Below, piece by piece: positions 7,238 to 15,874 of a stretch of 64,000 bases of DNA. Location of the stretch: assembly GCF_025567345.1 (NCBI RefSeq), contig NZ_JAOQJS010000003.1, positions 310,001 through 374,000 on the forward strand, read 5' to 3'. The number at the start of each line of letters is the position of its first letter. Positions within the stretch are counted from its first letter, which is position 1. The notes beneath the pieces were generated by a model. That model had not been told where the DNA came from. It did not search any database and saw only the letters and a program-made list of their open reading frames with translations. Source of the DNA: Coprococcus ammoniilyticus (GTDB lineage: Bacteria > Bacillota > Clostridia > Lachnospirales > Lachnospiraceae). The position numbers and the translations under genes are program-made.

Positions 7238-8698
7238 TTATTTCACATAGTTCATCGGAACACGTACTGTAAATGTAGTTCCCTTTCCAGGCTCACTGTA
7301 CACATTTATAATACCCTTATGCATAACGATAATATTCTTTGAGATTGCAAGTCCAAGACCGGTCCCTCCGGTATCCCTGCTTCTCGCCTTATCTACTCTG
7401 TAGAAACGTTCGAATATATGCTCTACACAATCCTCCGGAATACCAACACCGGAATCGGCAACCTTAATATACAGATTCTTATGATCGGCATTCAGGGATA
7501 CGCGGATCCATCCGCCATCCACATTATATTTGATTCCATTTTCGATCAGATTGGAGATTGCCAGCGTAAACTTCACCTTATCAATATCAGCTTCCACTTC
7601 CCGGAAGCTTTCAAATGTGATCTCAATGCTTCTCTTTTCTGCCAGAGGCGTCAACCGTTTCAGAATAACCTCCATCAACTCATTGATATCCACCCGCTCG
7701 ATATTCAGGCTGTCTGATCCCTTATCTGTCTTGACCAGCGTCAGCAGATCACTGATGATCTGCGCTTCACGGTCAATCTCTAAAACAATATCGTTCATGA
7801 ATTCCCGGTACATCTCAACCGGAACATTATCCTGCATCAAGATCGATTCTGATAAAACCTTCATTGAAGTAATCGGTGTTTTCAGCTCATGTGATACATT
7901 TGATACAAATTCCTGCCGGGATTCCTCCAACAACTGCGATTTGGCAAATATCCCATTCATATTGTCAACAACGCTCCCAGCTTCTCGCCATAAGCCATCC
8001 GATGAAATCTGTCCCAGAAATCCATCCTTCATATTTACAAGTTGACTCTTGATCTTTCTGGTATCACGAACCGCCATATAAGAAATGAAAAATGCTGTCA
8101 GCACCCCGATCACCATAAAAATACAGATCAAGATATTGGCACGGTATGACAAATACCCTCTTTCATTTTCCATGCTTTCCAGACTGACTGCGATCACAGC
8201 TACATCATCAATATAACCTTCCCGGTTCACCACAGGAAACATATACTCAATGTAGGACTGTTCCCGTACCAGCCGTTCGTCTCTGTCTCCCTTCATGATC
8301 TCATAGATATCATTATTCATGATATAGGTATCCTTCAACAGACGAAAGCTGTCATAGGCTACCCTGTAATCAGTATCTACGATCATAACTCTGGCAGACA
8401 GGCTGTACGCCAGAGTGTTCATACCATGAAAAGTCTTGCTTGTACCTTCTGTTTCCGAATTAATATCATTGATCAGATATTCCAGATTTTTTGCGTTTTC
8501 CTGCAACAGTGTTTCACAATCACTATATCTCTGATTCAACATCAACTGCAGCAGAACCGTTTTCATACTGATTGAGATCAGATAAAAACCTGCCATGATC
8601 ATTACAAAGATAACAACCTGAAGACTGATCCTCCGTCTACTGTTTCTCCAGATATTTTTATTCTTATTTTCTACATTTTCATCTTTACTTTTTTCCAT
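7238..8698 (-). CDS. Membrane sensor histidine kinase, OmpR-partner type
   Basis: 486 residues. A basic N-terminal tail, membrane helix 1 (about 26-48), an extracellular sensor domain (about 50-180) and membrane helix 2 (about 185-208) are followed by a cytoplasmic linker with HAMP-like character. The kinase core has the phospho-acceptor His270 in SHELKTP, an N box (LIENGIKYN), G1 (DSGVGIPED), F (ERFYRVD) and G2 (GTGLGLAIS). All catalytic motifs are intact. The architecture resembles WalK/ResE/PhoR kinases. It lies 49 nt downstream of its response regulator and upstream of a GerMN lipoprotein, inside the comEA-comEC operon. The signal is unknown. Confidence 0.93.
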   Translation of the reverse strand: MEKSKDENVENKNKNIWRNSRRRISLQVVIFVMIMAGFYLISISMKTVLLQLMLNQRYSDCETLLQENAKNLEYLINDINSETEGTSKTFHGMNTLAYSLSARVMIVDTDYRVAYDSFRLLKDTYIMNNDIYEIMKGDRDERLVREQSYIEYMFPVVNREGYIDDVAVIAVSLESMENERGYLSYRANILICIFMVIGVLTAFFISYMAVRDTRKIKSQLVNMKDGFLGQISSDGLWREAGSVVDNMNGIFAKSQLLEESRQEFVSNVSHELKTPITSMKVLSESILMQDNVPVEMYREFMNDIVLEIDREAQIISDLLTLVKTDKGSDSLNIERVDINELMEVILKRLTPLAEKRSIEITFESFREVEADIDKVKFTLAISNLIENGIKYNVDGGWIRVSLNADHKNLYIKVADSGVGIPEDCVEHIFERFYRVDKARSRDTGGTGLGLAISKNIIVMHKGIINVYSEPGKGTTFTVRVPMNYVK

Positions 8699-8720
8699 TC
8701 CAAAAAAATCCAGTAAGATA

Positions 8721-8739
8721 GGAATGCTTTACGCATTCC
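8721..8739 (-). other. Hairpin in the gap between response regulator and kinase genes
   Basis: GGAATGC-TTTAC-GCATTCC is a perfect 7-bp stem in the 49-nt gap. On the minus strand a T-rich run follows about 12 nt later. It may be a partial terminator or RNA-processing site that adjusts kinase dosage relative to the regulator. Confidence 0.4.
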
Positions 8740-8747
8740 CTGTCTCA

Positions 8748-9434
8748 TCATCCTTTAAAATAGTAGCCAACGCCCCATTTTGTATGAATATACACCGGCT
8801 CACCCGGATTCTCCTCAATCTTCTCACGAAGTCTTCTTACATGAACATCCACAGTTCTGGCATCTCCCGGATATGTACTGCCCCAGATCGTATCTAACAG
8901 TTCATTTCTGGAATAAACCTTATTCGGATGCGCCATCAGAAGCTCCAGCAAATCGAATTCTTTTGCTGTCAGATTCAGTTCCTTTCCATGAACAAATACA
9001 CGGCGGCTATCCAATTCTACCTTCATGCCATTGATTTCTAAAATATTTACCGGTTTTACAGGCTCTGCCTTTTTTCCGCTTCTTCTTAAGATGGCTTTGA
9101 TCCTTGCCTTTACCTCCAGTATGTTAAATGGTTTGGTGATATAATCATCTGCACCATATTCAAGACCCATGATCTTATCCATATCCTCACCCTTGGCCGT
9201 CAGCATAATGATCGGAACATTGGAAAATTCACGCACCATCTGACATACTTCAATCCCGGTATAAACCGGAATCATGATGTCTAACAGAACGATATCATAA
9301 TCATTGTTTTTGATCTTCTCAAACGCCTCTCCGCCATCATATGCCACGTCTACTTCCATATCATCCTGTTCCAGACTGAATTTCAGACCTTTCACGATCA
9401 GTTTCTCATCATCTACGACCAATACCTTTTTCAT
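8748..9434 (-). CDS. OmpR/PhoB-family response regulator
   Basis: 228 residues. The receiver domain (1-120) has acidic pocket D8-D9, phospho-acceptor D52 (LLDIMIP), a conserved Thr in MLTAKG and Lys in YITKPF. A winged-helix DNA-binding domain follows (about 130-226, ending TKWGVGYYF). It is closely similar in layout to WalR/ResD/PhoP. AAGGTGG stands nine bases before the ATG. It is the second gene of the operon, 34 nt after comEA and just before its kinase. Its targets cannot be seen here. Confidence 0.95.
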   Translation of the reverse strand: MKKVLVVDDEKLIVKGLKFSLEQDDMEVDVAYDGGEAFEKIKNNDYDIVLLDIMIPVYTGIEVCQMVREFSNVPIIMLTAKGEDMDKIMGLEYGADDYITKPFNILEVKARIKAILRRSGKKAEPVKPVNILEINGMKVELDSRRVFVHGKELNLTAKEFDLLELLMAHPNKVYSRNELLDTIWGSTYPGDARTVDVHVRRLREKIEENPGEPVYIHTKWGVGYYFKG

Positions 9435-9468
9435 ACCAGATTTCCACCTTTCCTTTGTTTCTATATCT

Positions 9469-10149
9469 CTACCGACCCACGCAAATATCGTTTTTTATCT
9501 TCTGAAATAAATTCTCTCCGATACCATTCACATTCATAATATCTTCTGTTTTTTCAAATGCACCCTGTGTCTCTCTGTAAGTTATGATATTCTCCGCCTT
9601 TGCTTCACCAATCCCGGACAATGACATCAGTTCCTCTTTCCCGGCAGTATTGATATTCACTACTCCCGCTTCCATTGTCTGTCCGTTCGTTTCTGTTTCC
9701 GGATCCTGCCAGCGTTCCGGCTGCTCCTGCACCTCTTCCTCCGTCGGAAAATAAATCCTCTGTCCATCCTCGATAAAGTCTGCAAGATTTACCACCTGCT
9801 CCGCAGCATTCTCTGCAAATCCGCCTGCTGCAAGAAGTGCATCATTGATCCTTGCACCTATCGGGAGTTCATATACCCCTTCTTGTTTTACTGCCCCACA
9901 GACAAATACACAGATTCCTGTGTCTTTTATAGCTTCTGTGTCTATTATGGCTTCTGTGTCTTCCTGATCCCTTTCTGTAACAGAACCTACCACGGCGTCT
10001 TCGGCATATGCCGTATCATTCTGTGAACCGGTATTCTGCTCTGTTGTCTCAAGTATCATGCCATTTTTCCGACATCCGACCAGAGTAATCCCGGACAACA
10101 ACATCCATCCGGCAAGTCCTACATATAACAGTTTTTTCTTTATTATCAT
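9469..10149 (-). CDS. comEA: ComEA-type DNA-binding competence lipoprotein
   Basis: About 226 residues from the ATG at 10149, chosen over an ATG at 10188 because GGAGG lies nine bases upstream. A signal peptide with lipobox LVGC suggests lipid anchoring rather than the transmembrane anchor of Bacillus ComEA. A SLBB-type domain (GICVFVCGAVKQEGVYELP) is followed by a Gln/Glu-rich linker and a C-terminal helix-hairpin-helix domain (NINTAGKEELMSLSGIG, then NVNGIGENLF). The protein would bind incoming double-stranded DNA outside the membrane and hand it to ComEC. It is first in the operon, behind a promoter at 10195-10223. Confidence 0.92.
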   Translation of the reverse strand: MIIKKKLLYVGLAGWMLLSGITLVGCRKNGMILETTEQNTGSQNDTAYAEDAVVGSVTERDQEDTEAIIDTEAIKDTGICVFVCGAVKQEGVYELPIGARINDALLAAGGFAENAAEQVVNLADFIEDGQRIYFPTEEEVQEQPERWQDPETETNGQTMEAGVVNINTAGKEELMSLSGIGEAKAENIITYRETQGAFEKTEDIMNVNGIGENLFQKIKNDICVGR

Positions 10150-10194
10150 ACCTGCATACCTCCTTGATATGCCGGTACACTCATGCACACCCCC

Positions 10195-10223
10195 ATTTTA
10201 ACGAACTTCGATTCCTTTTACAA
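10195..10223 (-). promoter_or_regulatory. Promoter of the comEA operon
   Basis: On the minus strand TTGTAA (10218-10223), a 17-bp spacer and TAAAAT (10195-10200). The predicted start is near 10188, about 39 nt before the chosen comEA ATG. Confidence 0.5.
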
Positions 10224-10232
10224 TAGCAAAAT

Positions 10233-10298
10233 AGAAAAAGACCAGTCCTGCGGCATCCGATTTTTCTCGTTATCGGTGCACAGCTCCGGTCTTTTTCT
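10233..10298 (-). terminator. Terminator of the arg operon
   Basis: AGAAAAAGACC (10233-10243) and GGTCTTTTTCT (10288-10298) form a perfect 11-bp stem with a large loop. The T-rich side faces the end of argB. Confidence 0.75.
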
Positions 10299-10331
10299 GT
10301 TTTACTTTTAACTTTTCATTGAATGTGCTTC

Positions 10332-11222
10332 TTAGAATAATGGCTCTTTTAAGATTGCAGTACCGATACCCTTCTGAGTAAAGAACTCAAGAAGCAGGCA
10401 ATGCTTCAGGCGACCATCCAAAATATGAACTCTTGATACACCATTTTCCATTGCTGTGATACAGTTATTAAGCTTTGGAAGCATACCACCGCCGACAACA
10501 CCTTTCTCAATGATATCCTTTGCCTCATGGATATCCATTTCTGAGATCAGGGTAGACTTATCTGTCGGATCGATAAATACACCTTCAATATCTGTTAAGA
10601 ATACCAGCTTTTCCGCCTTTAATGCTGTTGCAACAGCACATGCAGCATCATCAGCATTAATATTATAATCCTCATATTCTTCACTGACACCGATAGGAGC
10701 GATAACAGGTATAAAATCCTGATCGACCAGTGCATCGATCACCTCTGTATCAACCTTTGTGATCTCGCCTACATAACCGATATCTTTTCCGCCCGGCAGA
10801 CGCTTCTTAACGGTAAACAGTCCACCATCCTTTCCACTGATACCCACAGCCTTTAAACCAACCTTCTGCATCATGCTGACAAGACTCTTATTTACCTTGG
10901 ATAATACCATCTCGGCAATCTCCATTGTCTCCCCGTCTGTTACACGAAGTCCATTGATAAATTCAGGCTCTTTTCCAATCTTCTCTACCCATTTGCTGAT
11001 CTCCTTACCGCCACCATGCACGATAACCGGTTTCAGTCCAACCAGCTTTAATAATGCAACATCTTCGATCACATTGTATTTCAGATTCTCATCCAACATA
11101 GCACTTCCGCCATATTTTACAACAATTGTTTTCCCCTGAAATTTCTTGATATAAGGCAAAGCCTCGATCAGTGTCTGTGCTTTTGATATTACCTGATCTA
11201 CTGTATAATCTCCCTTTACCAT
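10332..11222 (-). CDS. argB: Acetylglutamate kinase
   Basis: About 296 residues from the ATG at 11222; an ATG at 11255 lies inside argJ and has no binding site, whereas GAGGAAG precedes 11222. ArgB phosphorylates N-acetylglutamate with ATP, the second step of arginine synthesis. Amino-acid-kinase signatures are present: VVKYGGSAM (phosphate binding), VIVHGGGKEIS, a central NADDAACAVA segment and VVGGGMLPKL near the C-terminus. Length and motifs are normal. It follows argJ with a gap of only 13 nt between the argJ stop and this ATG, so the two are probably translationally coupled. Confidence 0.96.
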   Translation of the reverse strand: MVKGDYTVDQVISKAQTLIEALPYIKKFQGKTIVVKYGGSAMLDENLKYNVIEDVALLKLVGLKPVIVHGGGKEISKWVEKIGKEPEFINGLRVTDGETMEIAEMVLSKVNKSLVSMMQKVGLKAVGISGKDGGLFTVKKRLPGGKDIGYVGEITKVDTEVIDALVDQDFIPVIAPIGVSEEYEDYNINADDAACAVATALKAEKLVFLTDIEGVFIDPTDKSTLISEMDIHEAKDIIEKGVVGGGMLPKLNNCITAMENGVSRVHILDGRLKHCLLLEFFTQKGIGTAILKEPLF

Positions 11223-11235
11223 CTTATTTACTTCC

Positions 11236-12462
11236 TCACTTTCTATACTCTGCATTTATCTTGATATATTCATATGTAAGGTCACAGCCCCACGCGGAAG
11301 CTGTCTCTGTACCGGCATGCATATCCGCATGAAAACATACCTGATCCGGCGACAGGATCTCCGTCGCTCTTTCTTCATCATAATCGGTACAGACCCCGTT
11401 TTCAACTATTTTTAAGGAACCGGCCTCACTGGATATTATAATATCTACCTTATATGGATCAAAAGCGATCCCGCTCTGTCCCATCGCGCACACCAGACGT
11501 CCCCAGTTCGCATCCGAACCGTATACGGCGCATTTTACAAGGTTTGATGTCACCACGGATTTTGCAAGCTTTCTTGCGCCCTCCTTGGATTCCGCCCCTG
11601 CTACCTGTACCTGAAACATCCTCGTCGTTCCCTCGCCGTCCGCTGCGATCAGCTTCACGAAGTAGGTATTGATATATCGAAGTGCCTCCGCAAATGCCGG
11701 ATAGTCCGCATCCGTTTCAAGCAGCTCATCATTTCCTGCCATGCCATTTGCAAATATCATAACGGTGTCATTCGTTGAAGTATCCCCATCGACAGATAAC
11801 ATATTATAAGTGTCTATGACATCATTTCTCAGTGTTTTCTGCAATAACTCCTGACTGATATTCAGATCCGTTGTCAGGAATCCAAGCACCGTTCCAAGAT
11901 TCGGATTGATCATACCGGAACCTTTGCACATGCCTCCGACGGTAACTGTCTTCCCTTTGATCTGCAGCTTTACCGCGATCTCTTTCTTATATACATCGGT
12001 CGTCATAATGGCTTCCGCCGCATGACTTCCACTTTCCAAATCATCGGAAAGCATTCCTGAAAGTTCGCGGATTCCATGCGCGATCGTCTCCATCGGAAGC
12101 CTTATACCTATTACTCCGGTCGAAGCAACCGCAACCTGATCAGCCGGTACCTGAAGTTCTACTGCCGCAAGCTCTGCCATATGCGCCACATCAACATCTC
12201 CTGCTTCTCCGGTACATGCATTTGCCACTCCACTGTTTACAACCAGTGCCTGACATAAGCCGATATCGTCACATAATGCTTTGTCCCACATAACAGGTGC
12301 AGCCTTGACTACATTCTGTGTAAATACTCCAGCTGTCTTCGCCGGACACTTGCTGACTAGCAATGCCATGTCTTTTTTCTTTTTATTTTTTCTTACTCCG
12401 GCGTGCATACCTGCTGCCAGAAATCCGATTGGAGCTGTCACTCCGCCGGAAATGATCTCCAT
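11236..12462 (-). CDS. argJ: Ornithine acetyltransferase / N-acetylglutamate synthase
   Basis: About 408 residues from the ATG at 12462, preceded by AAGGCGGTGATC, almost the full anti-16S complement; a GTG nine bases upstream would lie inside that site. ArgJ recycles the acetyl group from N-acetylornithine to glutamate. The precursor self-cleaves before a conserved Thr; here the junction reads KGSGMINPNLGTVLGFLTTD, so the residue before the nucleophilic Thr is Gly rather than the usual Ala. The N-terminal GVTAPIGFLAAG and C-terminal YEYIKINAEYR segments match the family. It lies between argC and argB. Confidence 0.96.
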   Translation of the reverse strand: MEIISGGVTAPIGFLAAGMHAGVRKNKKKKDMALLVSKCPAKTAGVFTQNVVKAAPVMWDKALCDDIGLCQALVVNSGVANACTGEAGDVDVAHMAELAAVELQVPADQVAVASTGVIGIRLPMETIAHGIRELSGMLSDDLESGSHAAEAIMTTDVYKKEIAVKLQIKGKTVTVGGMCKGSGMINPNLGTVLGFLTTDLNISQELLQKTLRNDVIDTYNMLSVDGDTSTNDTVMIFANGMAGNDELLETDADYPAFAEALRYINTYFVKLIAADGEGTTRMFQVQVAGAESKEGARKLAKSVVTSNLVKCAVYGSDANWGRLVCAMGQSGIAFDPYKVDIIISSEAGSLKIVENGVCTDYDEERATEILSPDQVCFHADMHAGTETASAWGCDLTYEYIKINAEYRK

Positions 12463-12517
12463 ACCGATCACCGCCTTATATCATCTGTTCTTCCACGATA
12501 TCCGATGCCGTTACTCT

Positions 12518-13558
12518 TTATGGGAATACCGGAGCCATCAGCAGTCCTTCTTCTTCCGGAAGTCCAAACATAATATTCATATTCTGAACTGCCTGACCGG
12601 CTGCTCCCTTTACCAGATTATCAAGTGCTCCCATTGCAATGATACGTCCGGTTCTTTCATCAATCTTAAAGTTGACATCTACATAATTGCTGCCCTCTAC
12701 CCAACGTGTCTCCGGACATACATCCTTGTCAAGAACACGGACAAATCTCTCGTTTGCATAATATTTGTCATATGCAGCACGAACAGTATCGTAATCTACC
12801 TTTTCTTTTAATGAAGCATATGCCGTAACCAGAATACCACGATTCATCGGAACCAGATGTGGTGTGAAATTAATCATGATCGGACTGCCGTATGCATATC
12901 CCAGCTGTTCTTCGATCTCCGGTGTATGGCGATGAGTCGTTACTCCATATGCCTTAATGCTTTCATTTACCTCACAGAACAGGTTCGGGATCTTTGCTCC
13001 TCGTCCTGCTCCTGATGTACCGGACTTAGCATCTACAATGATCGTATTCGGATCAATCAACTTCTCTTTTACAAGCGGATATAAGGAAAGAATAGAGCAG
13101 GTTGTATAACAGCCCGGATTTGCCAGAAGTCTGCATCCCTTTACCTTATCTCTGTTGATCTCACACAGACCATATACGGCCTCGTCGATAAATTCCGGAC
13201 TCTTATGCTCGATCTTGTACCACTTCTCGTAAGTAGCAACATCCTTAATTCTGAAATCCGCACTCAGATCAATGATCTTAACCTTTGATAAGATATTCTC
13301 ATTTACAAGAGAAGAACATAAACCCTGTGGGGTTGCAGTGAAAATAACATCCACTTTCCCAGCCAGTTCATCCATGTTCTCGCCCAGACAGGTTGCATCC
13401 ACGATCTGAAACATGTTTCCAAATACTTCGTAATATTTCTTATCTATAAAACTTCTGGAACCATACCAGACTATTTCCACATCCTTATGTCCAAGAAGAA
13501 TTCTTACTATTTCCTGACCGGCATATCCGGTTGAACCAATAATTCCTGCTTTTATCAT
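12518..13558 (-). CDS. argC: N-acetyl-gamma-glutamyl-phosphate reductase
   Basis: 346 residues. ArgC reduces N-acetylglutamyl phosphate to the semialdehyde with NADPH. The N-terminal dinucleotide-binding motif is GSTGYAGQEIVR (8-19). The catalytic Cys lies in LLANPGCYTT, and the conserved His in the C-terminal half lies in THRHTPEIEEQL. Length is normal for the family. TTGGAG precedes the ATG. It is first in argC-argJ-argB and has its own promoter with palindromic operator-like sequence upstream. Confidence 0.97.
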   Translation of the reverse strand: MIKAGIIGSTGYAGQEIVRILLGHKDVEIVWYGSRSFIDKKYYEVFGNMFQIVDATCLGENMDELAGKVDVIFTATPQGLCSSLVNENILSKVKIIDLSADFRIKDVATYEKWYKIEHKSPEFIDEAVYGLCEINRDKVKGCRLLANPGCYTTCSILSLYPLVKEKLIDPNTIIVDAKSGTSGAGRGAKIPNLFCEVNESIKAYGVTTHRHTPEIEEQLGYAYGSPIMINFTPHLVPMNRGILVTAYASLKEKVDYDTVRAAYDKYYANERFVRVLDKDVCPETRWVEGSNYVDVNFKIDERTGRIIAMGALDNLVKGAAGQAVQNMNIMFGLPEEEGLLMAPVFP

Positions 13559-13688
13559 ATCTTACTCCAATCTGCTGCAACCGGTCATTTTCCGTTACAG
13601 CCATCGTCCTATTTGTATTTCTACACATTCACTTATCTTACTCTCTGCATTTTCTTCCGTCAACCGCTTTCATAGGAAAATACAGTTC

Positions 13689-13732
13689 GTATAATCTTCC
13701 ATGATTATACAGTTATTATGTATAATATTCAA
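13689..13732 (-). promoter_or_regulatory. argC promoter with palindromic candidate arginine operator
   Basis: On the minus strand TTGAAT (13727-13732), a 17-bp spacer and TATAAT (13704-13709). A perfect inverted repeat GTATAATC-TTCCAT-GATTATAC (13689-13710) covers the -10 and start region, and TGAATATTATACA covers the -35 and spacer. Both resemble AT-rich ARG boxes bound by ArgR/AhrC in Firmicutes. Binding is inference. Confidence 0.55.
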
Positions 13733-13888
13733 GCATTAATTAATAAATATGCAAAAATATTTTTTATTTTTATATCCCAGCATTGCATTCTTAATTTGAT
13801 CATACATGTTTTATATATTTTTCAAATTATTATATTATGCAGAAAATGTTATATTTAAAGCAGCATTATTGCATTTCTCATAAAAATC
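13733..13888. other. AT-rich intergenic stretch upstream of argC
   Basis: Apart from the argC promoter region and the SSF terminator, the 13559-13957 gap holds only A+T-rich DNA with no convincing gene or structured element. Confidence 0.5.
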
Positions 13889-13927
13889 AAAGCCGGCAGA
13901 ACAGGATATCTTCCTTCTGCCGGCTTT
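13889..13927 (-). terminator. Terminator of the SSF symporter gene
   Basis: AAAGCCGGCAGAA (13889-13901) and TTCTGCCGGCTTT (13915-13927) form a perfect 13-bp GC-rich stem, followed on the minus strand by TGATTTTTATG. It lies 30 nt after the symporter stop. Confidence 0.85.
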
Positions 13928-13957
13928 ATGCATGTCATGTATATTTTGTGTATAATA

Positions 13958-15499
13958 TTAATCCAGTGCTTCTTTCTGAGGTACGGTTACTGTCGCTTCA
14001 TAGCAGGAGAAGATCTCCTCTACGTGCTTCTGATCCGGTTTCTTTGTGATCAGACTGACGATCGGAACAAGGATCAATCCACCGATCATCGCTACTGCAC
14101 CACAGTTTACAGGTGACTGTAATGCCTGTGGAAAACTAAATAACTGCCATGTATTACTGATAAAGTTCAGTGTCATGATGCCTACGCCCCAGATAAAACT
14201 AACAAGGCAGGCTGCCACTGTCGTGCGTTTCCAGTACAGACCATATAAAAACGGAGCCAGACAGGCACCTGCGATCGCACCCCATGAAATACCCATAAGC
14301 TGTGCGATAAATGCCACCTTGCTGGAATACTGAATGACTGCAATGACCGCCGATAATGCGATAAATACTACCAGCATGATCCGCATTGTAAGGACCTGCT
14401 TCTTCTCTGACATTTTCGGTGCGATCGATGCTTTGATAAAGTCGATCGTAAGTGTGGAGCTTGAGGTCAGAACCAATGAAGATAAGGTAGACATCGAAGC
14501 AGATAATACAAGGATAACCACCAGTCCCATCAATACTTCCGGAAGATTCTCAAGCAGGTGTGGAATGATCGCATCAAATCCTTCTGTTGCTACATCCGTC
14601 TCGGTCAGACGTCCAAAACCACCAAGGAAATAACATCCTCCGGCTACGATCGTTGCAAATAAAGTAGATACGATCGTTCCAGTCTTGATTGATTTCTCAT
14701 CTTTGATCGCATAAAATTTCTGGATCATCTGAGGAAGGCCCCATGTTCCAAGTGAGGTTAATATGACAACACATACCAGATTGAAGATATCCGGTCCAAG
14801 GAAGGATGCAAATACACCCGGTGTATCCGAAACCGCCGGATCATTTACACGAGCCAGCTTGTCTAACGCACCTGTAAGTCCGCCTCTCTCGTTTAATACT
14901 GCATAGATAACTGCTACTATACCAACCAGCATGATCAGTCCCTGAATAAAGTCATTGATCGCTGTCGCCATATACCCGCCAACAATTACATAGATACCGG
15001 TAAGAACTGCCATAGCAACAACACAGATCTTGTAATCAATGTCGAACGCCATTCCAAACAATCTGGAAAGACCGTTATACAATGAAGCCGTATATGGGAT
15101 CAAGAATATGAATATGATCCAAGAAGAAATGATCTTCATGGATTTGCTGTTATATCTTCTCTCAAAGAATTCCGGCATTGTTCTGGAATCCAGCTTCTGC
15201 GTGATCAGTCTGGTTCTTCTGCCAAGCACTACCCATGCAAGCAGAGATCCAAGGATCGCATTTCCAATTCCGATCCATGTGGATGCAATTCCGTATTTCC
15301 ATCCAAACTGTCCTGCATATCCAATAAAAATAACTGCCGAAAAATAGGACGTACCATATGCAAATGCTGTAAGCCATGGGCCTACGCTTCTTCCTCCCAG
15401 TACAAATCCGTTCACATCTGTGGCCTGTTTTCTTGCATAAAATCCTACACCGATCATTATGCCAAAGAATACAACAAGCATAATCACTTTAATAACCAT
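13958..15499 (-). CDS. Sodium:solute symporter family (SSF) transporter
   Basis: 513 residues with about 13 hydrophobic segments. Family features include the N-terminal FVLGGRSVGPWLTAFAYG, the SSF signature region around GGYMATAINDFIQGLIMLVG, and VLSASMSTLSSLVLTSSS. The second of these is typical of PutP/PanF-type Na+-coupled importers. Substrate (proline, pantothenate, sugar or other) cannot be decided. The start ATG has CGGGAGGTCGAC upstream. The gene is monocistronic, with its own promoter at 15677-15705, a leader of about 165 nt and a strong terminator. Confidence 0.9.
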   Translation of the reverse strand: MVIKVIMLVVFFGIMIGVGFYARKQATDVNGFVLGGRSVGPWLTAFAYGTSYFSAVIFIGYAGQFGWKYGIASTWIGIGNAILGSLLAWVVLGRRTRLITQKLDSRTMPEFFERRYNSKSMKIISSWIIFIFLIPYTASLYNGLSRLFGMAFDIDYKICVVAMAVLTGIYVIVGGYMATAINDFIQGLIMLVGIVAVIYAVLNERGGLTGALDKLARVNDPAVSDTPGVFASFLGPDIFNLVCVVILTSLGTWGLPQMIQKFYAIKDEKSIKTGTIVSTLFATIVAGGCYFLGGFGRLTETDVATEGFDAIIPHLLENLPEVLMGLVVILVLSASMSTLSSLVLTSSSTLTIDFIKASIAPKMSEKKQVLTMRIMLVVFIALSAVIAVIQYSSKVAFIAQLMGISWGAIAGACLAPFLYGLYWKRTTVAACLVSFIWGVGIMTLNFISNTWQLFSFPQALQSPVNCGAVAMIGGLILVPIVSLITKKPDQKHVEEIFSCYEATVTVPQKEALD

Positions 15500-15641
15500 G
15501 TCGACCTCCCGTCACTTCTCATTTTTGTATTCGCAGAATTTTACAGCCAACTTTCCACCAACAATAGCGCATCTTATAATTTCTGATTTTCGAATTCTGA
15601 CATAATCCGGCTCATTTTGCTTTATTGCGTTGAAGTCAAGC

Positions 15642-15705
15642 AACTTTAAAGTTCTACGTTTTAAACCACAAAATAGATTATATTGGATACATCCATTTTC
15701 GTCAA
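15642..15705 (-). promoter_or_regulatory. Promoter and leader palindrome of the SSF symporter gene
   Basis: On the minus strand TTGACG (15700-15705), 17 bp and TATAAT (15677-15682). Just downstream a perfect 12-bp palindrome AACTTTAAAGTT (15642-15653) lies in the early leader and could be an operator. Confidence 0.6.
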
Positions 15706-15709
15706 TATA

Positions 15710-15782
15710 AAAAACGACTTCCTTGCAGATATTTTTTCAGCTTTCGCCAAATATTCCATTCTGCTGTTCAGAAGTCGTTTTT
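15710..15782. terminator. Bidirectional terminator-like stem
   Basis: AAAAACGACTTC (15710-15721) and GAAGTCGTTTTT (15771-15782) pair perfectly over 12 bp with A/T runs on both sides. It separates the aroK transcript from the symporter promoter. Confidence 0.65.
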
Positions 15783-15815
15783 CCAATCTGTTTTTAGCAC
15801 TTCATAAACCCGCTG

Positions 15816-15852
15816 CATAGATCCAAATTCATATCATTACTTTGGATCTATG
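15816..15852 (-). terminator. Stem-loop after the shikimate kinase gene
   Basis: CATAGATCCAAA (15816-15827) and TTTGGATCTATG (15841-15852) pair perfectly over 12 bp, 22 nt after the stop. A clear T run is missing, so it may be an mRNA-stabilising hairpin with the 15710-15782 stem as the real terminator. Confidence 0.5.
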
Positions 15853-15874
15853 CTGTTTACGCTCGATCTTCACA

